From Clostridiaceae bacterium (GTDB lineage: Bacteria; Bacillota; Clostridia; Acetivibrionales; DUMB01), in the NCBI GenBank assembly GCA_012840085.1, contig DUMB01000063.1, positions 1 through 48,458 on the forward strand: DNA of 48,458 nt. The letters are read 5' to 3'. A program made the translations under genes and the position numbers. The notes beneath the pieces were generated by a model. The model was not told the origin of the DNA. It did no database searches and saw nothing but the letters and a program-made list of their open reading frames with translations. This document shows, one piece after another, positions 9,269 to 17,737 of this stretch. Position 1 is the first letter of the stretch. Every line of letters begins with the position of its first letter.

Positions 9269-9272
9269 TTGT

Positions 9273-9310
9273 AAAAATTATCAGGGCATATTCAAGCCCT
9301 GATAATTTTT
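9273..9310. terminator. bidirectional terminator between GH4 and HyuA-like genes
   Basis: Perfect 15-bp arms (9273-9287 and 9296-9310) around an 8-base loop, with a T-run on the plus strand (seven T from 9306) and A-run on the left arm that gives T on the minus strand. It serves both convergent genes. Confidence 0.8.
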
Positions 9311-9333
9311 TTGAAAATAAAAAATATAATGTT

Positions 9334-9379
9334 TTAGAGGGTAAATTTGACTATTGTCAGAGAGTAATTTTCCCTATTG
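9334..9379. repeat. 23-bp tandem duplication at a stop codon
   Basis: Read on the minus strand, the last 23 bases of the HyuA-like gene including TGA (9379-9357) are followed at once by a second copy (9356-9334) with 18 of 23 bases identical. Both begin CAATAG and end in TGA or TAA. Confidence 0.65.
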
Positions 9380-11351
9380 CAGTTGCCACTATTATGTTTT
9401 TCAGGAAAACTTCCGTACCATAGCCCGTTTGGGCTACAACAGGTTTTATTTCGGTATCAACTATGATATCTCCGGTGGCACCGCGCCGTTGAGCTTCAGC
9501 AATTGCATTCTTTTCGGCTTCTTCACATGCTATGGCATTGGCTTCTTCCAATTCCGTGATCAAATAATTCTTTGATGCACCATAAATAATAAATTTATCA
9601 TCCAGAGGACGTACCTCCAGTGTACAGGATGCTGAAACATTTCCGGCTACTGCACCGACAGCGTTGACTACGCCTGCCTGTTCCGGAATAATGCAAGTTG
9701 TACCCAATGCGCGGGCAACATCCGGCAGGAAGATATGAATGGGAGCTCCGACACCGATCAATACGGAGGATGTCGTAAAACCGAATTTCAAGTGTTCACT
9801 TTCTTCTCCCTGTGATATATCCCATGCACGGTTTATAAAAGCTTTAAGTTCACTGCAAAGTCCCGGCTCCATGAATTCAGGCATATTTTCCTTCAGTAAA
9901 ATACCGGCTATGTTATAATAAAGTTTCTTCTTTATAGTATAGTATACTTTATCGCAGAGTTCCTCCACACTCATTCCTGTAGATCTTGCTAAAAACTGAG
10001 CACCGAGCTCTGCTGCGGTGACACAATATTTATTGAAATCTCCTCTGATATGCATAATATCAGTGGGAGTAAGTCCGCAACGCATAACAATGCCCTCTTT
10101 TTCAAGACGGTCAACTTTAAAATTGTATATATCCTTGCCGATGGAAGCGGCTGCTTCTTCATAAATAAGAGGGCCTTTTTTCAATGCCTCACAGAACCGT
10201 TTCTCTTCTTCATTGTATAAAGGACTGTTGCTGATATCCTTTACAAGCGTAAAAAACTCATGAAGAAGCAAAGTATGCTTTTCCTTCGTTTCCAACAAAT
10301 CCTGCAATTTTGTAACAATTACCGGCCACCGGTCAGCAGCTATGGAAAGTGGAATTACACGAACGGTATCCAAATAGAATTGGCCGTATTTATCATAACG
10401 GACTGCGCTGTCTCCGCCAAGCCCTACGGTTTCTACGTAAAAACCCTTTACAAAGGTTCGCCAGTTACCGATATTAATTCCGTCTTCGGCCTTGACGGGT
10501 ACTCCATTTCTGACCAAACCAATATCCGTAGTGGTTCCGCCCATATCGACAATAACAGCCTGCTTTTCATCTGTTAAAGCAACGCCGCCGACAACACTGG
10601 CAGATGGTCCGCAAAAGATGGTTTCAACCGGGTGTATTTCTGCAAATTCCTCGGACATGAGGCTTCCATCGCTTCTGACAATTGCAATGGGAGCTGTAAT
10701 ATTTCTTTCCTTAAGGGCTTTCTTAATTGAAGCAAGAAATTCCGCCAAAACAGAAATAAGCCGGCCGTTGAGAAGGGCACTCGCACCTCTTTTAATTGAG
10801 TTTAAGTCGGAAAACAATTCATGCCCGCAAACAACAGGAATATTATAATTCTGCAAAACAAGCGACTTGGCTTTCTTCTCCAGAACAGCGCCGCTGCTCA
10901 TAGCGTTCAGTTGTACGATACCTAAAGCTTCAGCATCCTGAAACCATTCTTTGCTTTCATTCAAAAAAGAATCCCAATCGGGTTCTCTGATAATATTTCC
11001 GTCAATAGTGGTTTCCGCATCCAAAAAATATATCTGCTCAATATCTGTAATACCACATTTGCCGCCTACTTTTTTAACGATATCTTTATCAACACCGATG
11101 AATAAAAGCTTGGCACGCCCACCTTTGTTTTCTACACAGGCATTTGTCGCAAGTGTAGTGGACAACGATACAATTTCCGCCTTTGGTAAAAGAGATGCAT
11201 CCAAACCATCCAGCGCGTTTATTATGCCAACAGACAGATCATCTTTTGTTGTCAGAGCTTTTGCAGTGCATAGTATTTTTTTGTTGTGAAAATCGTATAT
11301 TACTGCATCCGTGTAAGTACCACCTGTGTCAATACCAATTCCAATTTTCAT
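9357..11351 (-). CDS. hydantoinase/oxoprolinase (HyuA-like) ASKHA-family ATPase
   Basis: 664 residues, the usual length for a HyuA-type subunit. It shows the N-terminal phosphate-1 motif IDTGGTYTDAV (residues 7-17), a second phosphate motif VDMGGTTTDIG (about 268-278) and a C-terminal glycine-rich VGAPIHIFLPDVARAL block, all in the order of the Hydant_A_N/Hydantoinase_A family. Family members hydrolyse ATP to open cyclic amides or to carboxylate acetone, usually with a HyuB partner. No HyuB is present here. The gene is second in an operon behind a methylcobamide-methyltransferase homologue (41 bases apart), so a role as an ATP-driven partner in C1/corrinoid metabolism is possible but inferred. 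AGAGG precedes the ATG. Confidence 0.85.
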   Translation of the reverse strand: MKIGIGIDTGGTYTDAVIYDFHNKKILCTAKALTTKDDLSVGIINALDGLDASLLPKAEIVSLSTTLATNACVENKGGRAKLLFIGVDKDIVKKVGGKCGITDIEQIYFLDAETTIDGNIIREPDWDSFLNESKEWFQDAEALGIVQLNAMSSGAVLEKKAKSLVLQNYNIPVVCGHELFSDLNSIKRGASALLNGRLISVLAEFLASIKKALKERNITAPIAIVRSDGSLMSEEFAEIHPVETIFCGPSASVVGGVALTDEKQAVIVDMGGTTTDIGLVRNGVPVKAEDGINIGNWRTFVKGFYVETVGLGGDSAVRYDKYGQFYLDTVRVIPLSIAADRWPVIVTKLQDLLETKEKHTLLLHEFFTLVKDISNSPLYNEEEKRFCEALKKGPLIYEEAAASIGKDIYNFKVDRLEKEGIVMRCGLTPTDIMHIRGDFNKYCVTAAELGAQFLARSTGMSVEELCDKVYYTIKKKLYYNIAGILLKENMPEFMEPGLCSELKAFINRAWDISQGEESEHLKFGFTTSSVLIGVGAPIHIFLPDVARALGTTCIIPEQAGVVNAVGAVAGNVSASCTLEVRPLDDKFIIYGASKNYLITELEEANAIACEEAEKNAIAEAQRRGATGDIIVDTEIKPVVAQTGYGTEVFLKNIIVATAIGKITL

Positions 11352-11392
11352 TAGTTTCTACCTCTTTTTCTTTTTTATGAAAACACCATTTG

Positions 11393-12364
11393 CTATTTTG
11401 TTGCAGCTTCAAAAAATAACTCAATATTTCCCGGAAAAACATTAGGAGCCAAATCGCATCCGGTAGAAAGTCTCCAATTATCGTATGCTGAATATTTTTC
11501 CTGTAAATTTTTTATTGTTTTTTCTATGACAGTGCCGTTGTCAGAAATGAATAACCTTGGGTCTATGTTTCCCATAACTAATTTATCATTTCCGATTTTT
11601 TTGAAAACGTAATCCAAATTCACTTCACTGCCAAAGTGAAATCCATCTGCATCTAACTCCAATATAGTGTCTATATGCGAATTTACCGCACCACAGTTAT
11701 GATATATTATTGAGAAACTCTCATCCTGCGTCTTACTGATGATATTCTGAATATATTTATTGGAAAACTCATCCGTCATTGCAGGGGATATCATGGCAAC
11801 CGAAGGTTCTGCCAAAATAACGGCAGATGCACCGGCAGCTTTATAAGCTGAAATATATGCAATCAGGAAATCAGTTATCTTTTCCAGAAATATATGTACA
11901 TCATCCGGTTCTGTCATGCAGTTTATCATAAAATTCTCTGAACCATTCAATACCGATGCCAAAGTATAGGGACCGGTAACTCCTACAATCAGGGGGGTGT
12001 CCATATGTGGGACGGCAAGTTCTACAGCTTCTATTAACGGACCTGTAACATCATTAACAATTTGTGGAACTGAAGCATCTGGCAGTTCATCAATATCGGT
12101 ATACAATGGACTGCCCAGTTTGGGAAAACCATTTTCTGCAATATTGCATTCCATCCCAAAGGACGCTGCCTCACACCATAATTCTGTCATACGAATGACC
12201 GCACTGACAGGATAGGATTTTGATATTTCAATTAACATTTGTGCTTGCTTTTTACCGTCCGACAAAACATCAGAGACAGATATATTCATTTTCTTAGCCA
12301 TTGGATAAAACAAGCATGGTACAGGATTAGCCTGATTTTTGATTTGCTCAAAAATATAATTCAT
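11393..12364 (-). CDS. UroD-fold methylcobamide methyltransferase homologue (MtaA/MtbA-like)
   Basis: 323 residues of the uroporphyrinogen decarboxylase superfamily. It keeps the zinc-ligand set of MtaA/MtbA-type methyltransferases: HNC (His222, Cys224) and a distant Cys303 in STGCDLAP, plus the GNIDP block. Such enzymes move a methyl group from a methyl-corrinoid protein to a thiol; coenzyme M is unlikely in Clostridia, so the acceptor is unknown. I start at ATG 12364, preceded by TTGGGGG; a TTG at 12400 would add 12 residues but has no ribosome binding site. No corrinoid protein is nearby. The HyuA-like ATPase follows in the same operon. Confidence 0.82.
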   Translation of the reverse strand: MNYIFEQIKNQANPVPCLFYPMAKKMNISVSDVLSDGKKQAQMLIEISKSYPVSAVIRMTELWCEAASFGMECNIAENGFPKLGSPLYTDIDELPDASVPQIVNDVTGPLIEAVELAVPHMDTPLIVGVTGPYTLASVLNGSENFMINCMTEPDDVHIFLEKITDFLIAYISAYKAAGASAVILAEPSVAMISPAMTDEFSNKYIQNIISKTQDESFSIIYHNCGAVNSHIDTILELDADGFHFGSEVNLDYVFKKIGNDKLVMGNIDPRLFISDNGTVIEKTIKNLQEKYSAYDNWRLSTGCDLAPNVFPGNIELFFEAATK

Positions 12365-12764
12365 TTGCAAGCCCCCAATATATTGCTTTGCATTCTGCAA
12401 GTTGCCTATAATTCCTCGACTATGATAACACTGCAGATGTTTAAAATATATAAATATCTTTTCTTTTTTTGTACTTTTTTATGGCGGTGGCATAAAAGAA
12501 CATGGTGAATATTAAGTTTTATATGAAGGCACAGAAGAAAAAATCAAATGCATTTCAGCTTTTGTACGGGAGATTGCAGATATAAAAATATTTCATGAAA
12601 GATTGCAGATATGTTATAAATTATATTATAATATTATCAATGAAACCTAAAAATAGTAAGAAAAAAATATTATAAGGAAATAGAGGCTAAAGACAGAAAT
12701 ATAAATAAGCTTTATAGCAAGTTATTCTATATAATTATTAATTTTAGAATTGGAGATTATGGCT
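12365..12764. other. divergent intergenic region
   Basis: 400 bases between the methyltransferase homologue and a rightward gene of unknown function. It holds a possible extended -10 (TGTTATCAT read on the minus strand; TATCAT at 12422-12427), a small hairpin (TTTTATG 12477-12483 with CATAAAA 12491-12497), a 29-bp direct duplication and a perfect TATAAT at 12627-12632 for the rightward gene without a clear -35. No gene was found. Confidence 0.4.
12571..12628. repeat. 29-bp spaced direct repeat
   Basis: AGATTGCAGATAT occurs at 12571-12583 and again, identical, at 12600-12612; the rest of the 29-base unit has diverged. It lies in the leader of the following gene. Confidence 0.55.
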
Positions 12765-13679
12765 ATGAAAAAATATATAATGCATATTTTAATTGCAATA
12801 CTGCTTATTCTGCAGTTTATATCAATTAACCGCATAAAGAATTTGCAAAATGATTTAAGAAATGCAAATATTCAGCTTTCCAATGCTATTTCGCAGCAGT
12901 CAAGCCAGATAGATGGCATATACAACAACATAGATTCAATGCTTAAACGTCAGTCAAGCATTATTGACAGCTATGAATATTCATTTGGTGAAGTTGACAG
13001 GGACAATCTGACTATTCCCGTGACGTTTAATATTGTTCCAAAAGAAATAAAAGAGGATACTGTTGCGACATTACATATATCAGACAAGAGTGCAGTTATG
13101 AGCAGAAATGGTCCAACTTTTACTGCTACGCTTCCGGTATACATATTTGATCAGTTAAATGCCATGGTTGTATTGGCTGACAGTGGTGTTGAGAAAACTG
13201 AGAAACTGGAAATGTGGGAAAACCTGAGAGAGAAGGTATTGCCGGTTGTGAATGTCGTGTTTAAAGACAGCGGCGGAGCTCACTACAGCAAGATTGCGGG
13301 AAAATTGTCCGGTGAGTTCAAGAAAAAAGGCAGAATAAGTTTGGAAGTAAAATCTGTACCAAACAATAATATTGAAAAGGCCAGGCTTATAATAGATATA
13401 GACGGAAAAGTCGTTTCGGAGAAACCTATAAACACAGGTGGTATTTGGTGTGATATTGACGAAAAGATTGTACTCTCCGCAGGACAGGAATTAATAATGG
13501 CAGTGGAAGCTACCGATAGTTTCGGCCTTATACATAAGTCAATCATATATAAGTTTTCCCTTGATGAACAAGCCAACCCCATACACGGAGACGAATGGGC
13601 ATGGCTAAATAATGTTATCATTATAATGGATAAGAACGGGAAGGTTTTATATGCCCCGCAATATGAGAAGTTATACTAA
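12765..13679 (+). CDS. membrane-anchored protein of unknown function
   Basis: I do not recognise the family. 304 residues from ATG 12765, chosen because TGGAG (12751-12755) is 9 bases upstream; ATG 12759 and TTG 12750 are too close to it. A single N-terminal membrane helix (about residues 4-22) is followed by a Gln/Asn/Ser-rich, probably coiled-coil stretch (about 25-70). Then comes a region of about 200 residues rich in beta-strand patterns and Lys/Glu/Asp, with no catalytic motif that I can see. It should face the outside of the cell, anchored by its N-terminus. Flanking genes point the other way, so it is a single-gene unit. Confidence 0.75.
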   Translation: MKKYIMHILIAILLILQFISINRIKNLQNDLRNANIQLSNAISQQSSQIDGIYNNIDSMLKRQSSIIDSYEYSFGEVDRDNLTIPVTFNIVPKEIKEDTVATLHISDKSAVMSRNGPTFTATLPVYIFDQLNAMVVLADSGVEKTEKLEMWENLREKVLPVVNVVFKDSGGAHYSKIAGKLSGEFKKKGRISLEVKSVPNNNIEKARLIIDIDGKVVSEKPINTGGIWCDIDEKIVLSAGQELIMAVEATDSFGLIHKSIIYKFSLDEQANPIHGDEWAWLNNVIIIMDKNGKVLYAPQYEKLY

Positions 13680-13725
13680 ACTTACGATATTACGATAAGG
13701 TATACTAACTATAAAATTTCAATAA
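13668..13725. repeat. 29-bp duplication across a stop codon
   Basis: AAGTTATACTAA (13668-13679, ending in the stop codon) recurs as AAGGTATACTAA at 13697-13708, a 29-base period. The remainder of the unit is diverged. Confidence 0.5.
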
Positions 13726-13756
13726 AAAGTTGTAAAACAGCTACAAAACAGCAATT

Positions 13757-14761
13757 TCATATAACACCTTCGATACTTAACCATTTAAGAGTATCAGAGA
13801 TTGTCTCCTTAAATGGGCGAACTGTATAATCGAGTATTTTTTTTGCCTTTTCTATGGAAAATCGGGAATTGCTTCTCAATGTATACAGGGCATACCTTGT
13901 GAATAACGGCTTGCGTTTTTTTGCCCGGTAATAAATACTGAAGATAGGTACCAATGTATAAGCCGCCCAAATGGGAAACATGTGTCTTACAAGCCGTGCG
14001 CCGGTTTGTTCGTGTACAAGATGTAAAATTTCACTTACCGGTACATAGCGGTTGCCCAAAATATAACCTTCACCCCTGGCACCCTTGCTGCATGCCGAGA
14101 CTACTCCTGCTGCCACATCACGTACATCCACAAAATCATATCCCCCTTCAATGCCTGTCGGAAGTCTGTTTGTGGCACAATCAATGAGCAGCTGCGTTAC
14201 GTATCCGAAAGCATAATCAAAAGGACCGCACAGCCCGGATGGAAATACAATCGTAGCATTAAGTCCGTGCTTGTTGACGGCATCCATGACAATCTGTGAT
14301 GCTTTGGCTTTGGTTTTGCCATAAAATCCAACAATTTTATCAGGGTCAAATTCTGTTACTTCGGTTATAGTCTGGCCTTTTGGCAGTTCAGGAATGGCAT
14401 GCACCGAGCTTATATACACCAATTTTTTTACCTGTGATTTAATGCATTGATTTACAACATTTTGAGTGCCACACACATTTACATCATAAACCAGTTTGGT
14501 ATAGTTCCAGGCAGTTGAGACAATGCCTGCACAGTGTATGACAATAATTTCCGTACCTTCCGGTACCTTAAAAAAAGCTTTCAAATCATCAGGCCTTAAG
14601 ACATCACCTTTAAATATTTCAACAGTCTCCGGTATCCGCAGAATTCCTTTATCCCACGGCAATACAAGAGCGCGGACATCCTTTCCCTGTGATAACAGCT
14701 CACGGACAATACTGCTTCCAAGATTACCGGTTGCACCTGTTACTAAATACTTTATGGCCAT
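13757..14761 (-). CDS. NAD(P)-dependent epimerase/dehydratase family (extended SDR)
   Basis: 334 residues, an extended short-chain dehydrogenase. The cofactor motif TGATGNLG is at residues 8-15, the catalytic Tyr147-x3-Lys151 lies in FYGKTKAK, and Ser118/119 in YISSVHA complete the triad. The C-terminal third, with a hydrophobic WAAYTLVPIFSIYY segment, resembles 3-beta-hydroxysteroid/dihydroflavonol-reductase-like members. The substrate is not predictable. It is divergent from a TetR-family gene, and a shared control region with inverted arms lies between them, so the TetR protein may regulate it. Confidence 0.85.
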   Translation of the reverse strand: MAIKYLVTGATGNLGSSIVRELLSQGKDVRALVLPWDKGILRIPETVEIFKGDVLRPDDLKAFFKVPEGTEIIVIHCAGIVSTAWNYTKLVYDVNVCGTQNVVNQCIKSQVKKLVYISSVHAIPELPKGQTITEVTEFDPDKIVGFYGKTKAKASQIVMDAVNKHGLNATIVFPSGLCGPFDYAFGYVTQLLIDCATNRLPTGIEGGYDFVDVRDVAAGVVSACSKGARGEGYILGNRYVPVSEILHLVHEQTGARLVRHMFPIWAAYTLVPIFSIYYRAKKRKPLFTRYALYTLRSNSRFSIEKAKKILDYTVRPFKETISDTLKWLSIEGVI

Positions 14762-14834
14762 ACTTGTTACACCACTTTCTCAAAAATCAAACAAATAAAA
14801 ACAAAATAAATAGAACAAAATTATTAAACATTTC

Positions 14835-14886
14835 GTTGATTTATTTTCACACATTTAGTATATTTACATTGTGATATTTAATCAAC
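14835..14886. promoter_or_regulatory. inverted arms GTTGATT/AATCAAC around a leftward promoter
   Basis: GTTGATT at 14835-14841 and AATCAAC at 14880-14886. The leftward promoter for the SDR gene reads TTGATT (14885-14880), 17 bases, TATACT (14862-14857) on the minus strand. One arm covers its -35 and the other falls near +10 to +16, as a looping or paired operator would. Confidence 0.5.
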
Positions 14887-14903
14887 CAACAGATTATTAT
14901 GTT

Positions 14904-14932
14904 TTGATAAATGGCCAACATATCCATATAAA
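14904..14932 (+). promoter_or_regulatory. sigma-A promoter of the TetR-family gene
   Basis: TTGATA (14904-14909), a 17-base spacer and TATAAA (14927-14932), each 5 of 6 to consensus, about 50 bases before the TetR start. Confidence 0.6.
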
Positions 14933-14981
14933 TTGTATATAAACTAACAAAAAACCAAAAATTATCTATTATGGAGGATAT

Positions 14982-15548
14982 ATGGGAACGGACAGAAGGG
15001 TCAAATACACAAAAATGTTTTTGAAAGAAAGCCTAATTAAATTGTTAAAGGAAAAGCCAATATCCCGTATAACTATCAAGGAGTTGTGTGAGCATGCGGA
15101 TATAAACCGTGCAACCTTTTACTCCCACTATACTGATCAGTTTGATCTTCTCAAAAAGATTGAGTTGGAGTTTATAGCAGATATAAATTCTTATCTTGAC
15201 AGTTTTACTCTTGAGGCAGGCGAAACAAATATACTGCAGATGATTTTGAAAATGTTCGAATACGTGGAACAGAACAAGGAATTATGCTGTGTTTTGCTTG
15301 GCGGAAACGGCAATATTGATTTCCAGACAAAAATCATGCAAATTGTCAGCGAGCGGGTTATTCTTGAATGGCAAAAATATAAAGATTTAGATGAAAAAAC
15401 CGCTGAATACATTTATACTTATGCAGCCAACGGGAGCATAGGAGTTATCCGTAAATGGCTGGAAGACCCACATCCCAGGTCGCCAAAGGAAATGGCTGAA
15501 CTTGTTGTCTGCTTGGTAAATAAAGGGATTGAAACATTTATTGCTTGA
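14982..15548 (+). CDS. TetR/AcrR-family transcriptional regulator
   Basis: 188 residues. An N-terminal helix-turn-helix of TetR type (about residues 29-50, ITIKELCEHADINRATFYSHY) is followed by an all-helical ligand/dimer domain. The very short N-terminus and the FYSHYTDQFDLL run match the Clostridia/Bacilli TetR group that often has a C-terminal TetR_C_33-like domain. GGAGG precedes the ATG. It probably represses the divergent SDR gene and may also act on the MATE pump 313 bases downstream; neither can be shown from sequence. Confidence 0.88.
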   Translation: MGTDRRVKYTKMFLKESLIKLLKEKPISRITIKELCEHADINRATFYSHYTDQFDLLKKIELEFIADINSYLDSFTLEAGETNILQMILKMFEYVEQNKELCCVLLGGNGNIDFQTKIMQIVSERVILEWQKYKDLDEKTAEYIYTYAANGSIGVIRKWLEDPHPRSPKEMAELVVCLVNKGIETFIA

Positions 15549-15569
15549 ATATTTTAAGCAAGCTTTTTT
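15541..15569 (+). terminator. terminator overlapping the TetR stop codon
   Basis: TTGCTT (15541-15546) pairs with AAGCAA (15556-15561), followed by GC and six T. The stem includes the first base of the stop codon. Confidence 0.6.
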
Positions 15570-15729
15570 ATTATATATGTAAAAATACAGCCATAATAAA
15601 TGCTGACATTAAACCAGAAAAATTATTCTTTATTTTGAAATAGAACATAGATAAATTTAAGGTAGATAAAAAACCTAATACTTATGAATTTCATGAGTGA
15701 ATACTAAAGTTTCCATTAGAAAATACCAA

Positions 15730-15758
15730 TTGACAAAAAACAGCAGCTATTATAAAGT
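15730..15758 (+). promoter_or_regulatory. candidate promoter of the MATE gene
   Basis: Perfect TTGACA (15730-15735), 17 bases, TAAAGT (15753-15758, 4 of 6). The region 15570-15861 holds no gene; the predicted leader is about 95 bases with no recognised structure. Confidence 0.45.
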
Positions 15759-15861
15759 ATAAATCGTATTGTTTGAGATAAATCAGTATTTTTCGAAGAA
15801 AATTTTTTATATTTATTTAAACTTAATATACTCAATATGTAACAAGTGATGGAGAAAGAAT

Positions 15862-17223
15862 ATGAAGAAAGTAACAATTGAGAAAAACCTTACGGAAGGC
15901 AGCGTAGCAAAGCAATTAATTCTGTTTGCTTTACCTTTTTTGATTTCGAATATTATACAAACCCTTTATAATGTAGCTGACATGGTGATTGTCGGCAATT
16001 TTGTCGGCAAGGTTGGAGTATCCGGAGTTAACATCGGCGGACAGGTTACTTTTATAGTGACTAATATTGTTATAGGATTGAGTGTGGGTGCAACCGTTAT
16101 TATTGCGCAATACCTCGGTTCAGGTGACAGAAAAAGCATGAATGAGAGCATAGCAACGCTAATTACATCTCTTCTGGTTGCAGCGGTTGTTTTTACAGTG
16201 GTTATGCTGCTTCTTTCAGATGCAATCCTCCGTCTGATTCAGACTCCTCAGGAGGCGTACAAGCAGGCACGGGATTATCTGAACGTTACTTTGGCAGGAA
16301 CGATTTTCATTTTTGGCTACAATGCTTTTTCAGCCATTTTACGTGGCATGGGCGACAGCAAACGTCCTCTGTTTTTTGTTGCCATTGCCTGTATAATAAA
16401 TGTTTTTCTTGACCTTCTGTTAGTAGGAGGGTTTGGCATGGAAGCCTTTGGCGCGGCGCTTGCAACGATTATTTCTCAGGCTATAAGTATGTTTGCCTGC
16501 ATTGTTTATCTGAAGAAAAGTAATTTTGCCTTTGACTTTAAGTTAAGCTCTTTCAGGTTTTATAAAGATAAATTCCTTATGCTTATGAAAGTGGGTGTTC
16601 CTGTTTCGGTTCAAAACGTTATTGTTAACTTTTCATTCCTTGTACTCACTACCATAGCAAACGGAATGGGGTTAAGTGAATCAGCGGCTGTAGGCATAGT
16701 CGGAAAGTACAACGGGTTTGCCATACTTCCTGCTATTGCAGTGGGCTCGTCTGTTTCGGCAATGGTTGCCCAGAATATGGGGGCGGGTATGATTGACCGG
16801 GCCAAAAAGACATTCCATGTGGGATTTATACTTGCATTTTCCATATCTCTGTTTGTATTCATAATTACACGCTTATTTCCGGCACAGATCCTGTCACTGT
16901 TCGGTGATGATCCTGATATGATTGCCGTTGGAGTGGAATACCTGTATACTTTCTCCATTGATTATTTGATTGTTCCCGCTACATTTTGCCTGAACGGAGT
17001 TATAACAGGTTCAGGCCACACCGTTATTTCCTCTGTAAGCGGAATTATGTCTTCAATTGGATTCCGTATTCCCCTTGCAATACTGTTTGGAATAATTCTG
17101 GACAAAGGAATGCGGGGATTGGGATTGGCAGCACCGCTTGCCTCCATTGGGACAACTATTTTCGTATTCATCTATTACATTAGCGGAAGATGGAAGAGGA
17201 ACATGGTAATAAGGCAAAAATAA
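15862..17223 (+). CDS. MATE-family multidrug efflux protein
   Basis: 453 residues with about twelve membrane helices in two similar halves. The start (LTEGSVAKQLILFALPFLISNIIQTLYNVADMVIVGNFVG, quoted in part: IIQTLYNVADMVIVG) is the standard N-terminal signature of the NorM/DinF-like MATE group. Such pumps export cationic drugs or metabolites using Na+ or H+ gradients. The gene stands alone behind its own promoter and has a terminator after it. A TetR-family gene upstream is a possible regulator. Confidence 0.9.
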   Translation: MKKVTIEKNLTEGSVAKQLILFALPFLISNIIQTLYNVADMVIVGNFVGKVGVSGVNIGGQVTFIVTNIVIGLSVGATVIIAQYLGSGDRKSMNESIATLITSLLVAAVVFTVVMLLLSDAILRLIQTPQEAYKQARDYLNVTLAGTIFIFGYNAFSAILRGMGDSKRPLFFVAIACIINVFLDLLLVGGFGMEAFGAALATIISQAISMFACIVYLKKSNFAFDFKLSSFRFYKDKFLMLMKVGVPVSVQNVIVNFSFLVLTTIANGMGLSESAAVGIVGKYNGFAILPAIAVGSSVSAMVAQNMGAGMIDRAKKTFHVGFILAFSISLFVFIITRLFPAQILSLFGDDPDMIAVGVEYLYTFSIDYLIVPATFCLNGVITGSGHTVISSVSGIMSSIGFRIPLAILFGIILDKGMRGLGLAAPLASIGTTIFVFIYYISGRWKRNMVIRQK

Positions 17224-17737
17224 AAAGATATGTTACCAGGCTATTTAAACAATTAATCAAATCGGGGATGGGACAAAAGGTGCAACCTGTCAGATAAACT
17301 GCATTTTTCCCATCCTCTTTTTGCAGATGTATGGAATATGGTTCAGGCAAATATCCATTTCAATTTATAAGGCAACAAATGAAATAAAAACTGTCCAATA
17401 GCATGTTTGAAGCATGTTTGACTTTAAACCATTCAGTGAAATGGTATACAGGTGAAGCTGCGTTTATGCTCCGAAAGTCTGTTGGTAATGAGCATGCGGT
17501 ATGTTAGGCTGCTTTGCCATGTATCAACCATACTTCGTTATTTGCCCGGATTAGGCGGTGCTGATGATGCCTTAACATATGAAGCTGTAACATGACAATA
17601 AATGTGATAAAATATATGTTAAAATTGCGTATTGTATGACAAAAAAGGAGCCTGCTTAAAGGAGGACTGTCCCGCAAGCAGTGATGCACAATCCGTCGTG
17701 TATATGACCTATGATAAAAAATGGAGGAATAGCTTGA
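17224..17737. other. 514-base gene-free region with structured elements
   Basis: Beyond the MATE terminator it contains a perfect 11-bp tandem duplication AGCATGTTTGA (17400-17421) and an imperfect inverted repeat (17500-17509 with 17569-17579). There is also a hairpin CTGCTT/AAGCAG (17652-17657, 17676-17681) whose loop carries a near-ideal Shine-Dalgarno, AAAGGAGG, with no gene behind it. The only open frames after it are a few codons long. No known RNA family was recognised. Confidence 0.4.
17266..17322 (+). terminator. terminator after the MATE gene
   Basis: GGATGGGA (17266-17273) pairs with TCCCATCC (17308-17315), followed by TCTTTTT. The loop is long (34 bases) and may fold further. Confidence 0.55.

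Noticed and set aside
12365..12400. Upstream TTG start for the methyltransferase homologue
   Set aside because: No ribosome binding site, and the added 12 residues have no family match; ATG 12364 has TTGGGGG upstream.
16611..16958. Antisense open frame of 115 codons inside the MATE gene
   Set aside because: Shadow of the MATE codons, Pro/Ile/Thr-rich translation, no ribosome binding site.
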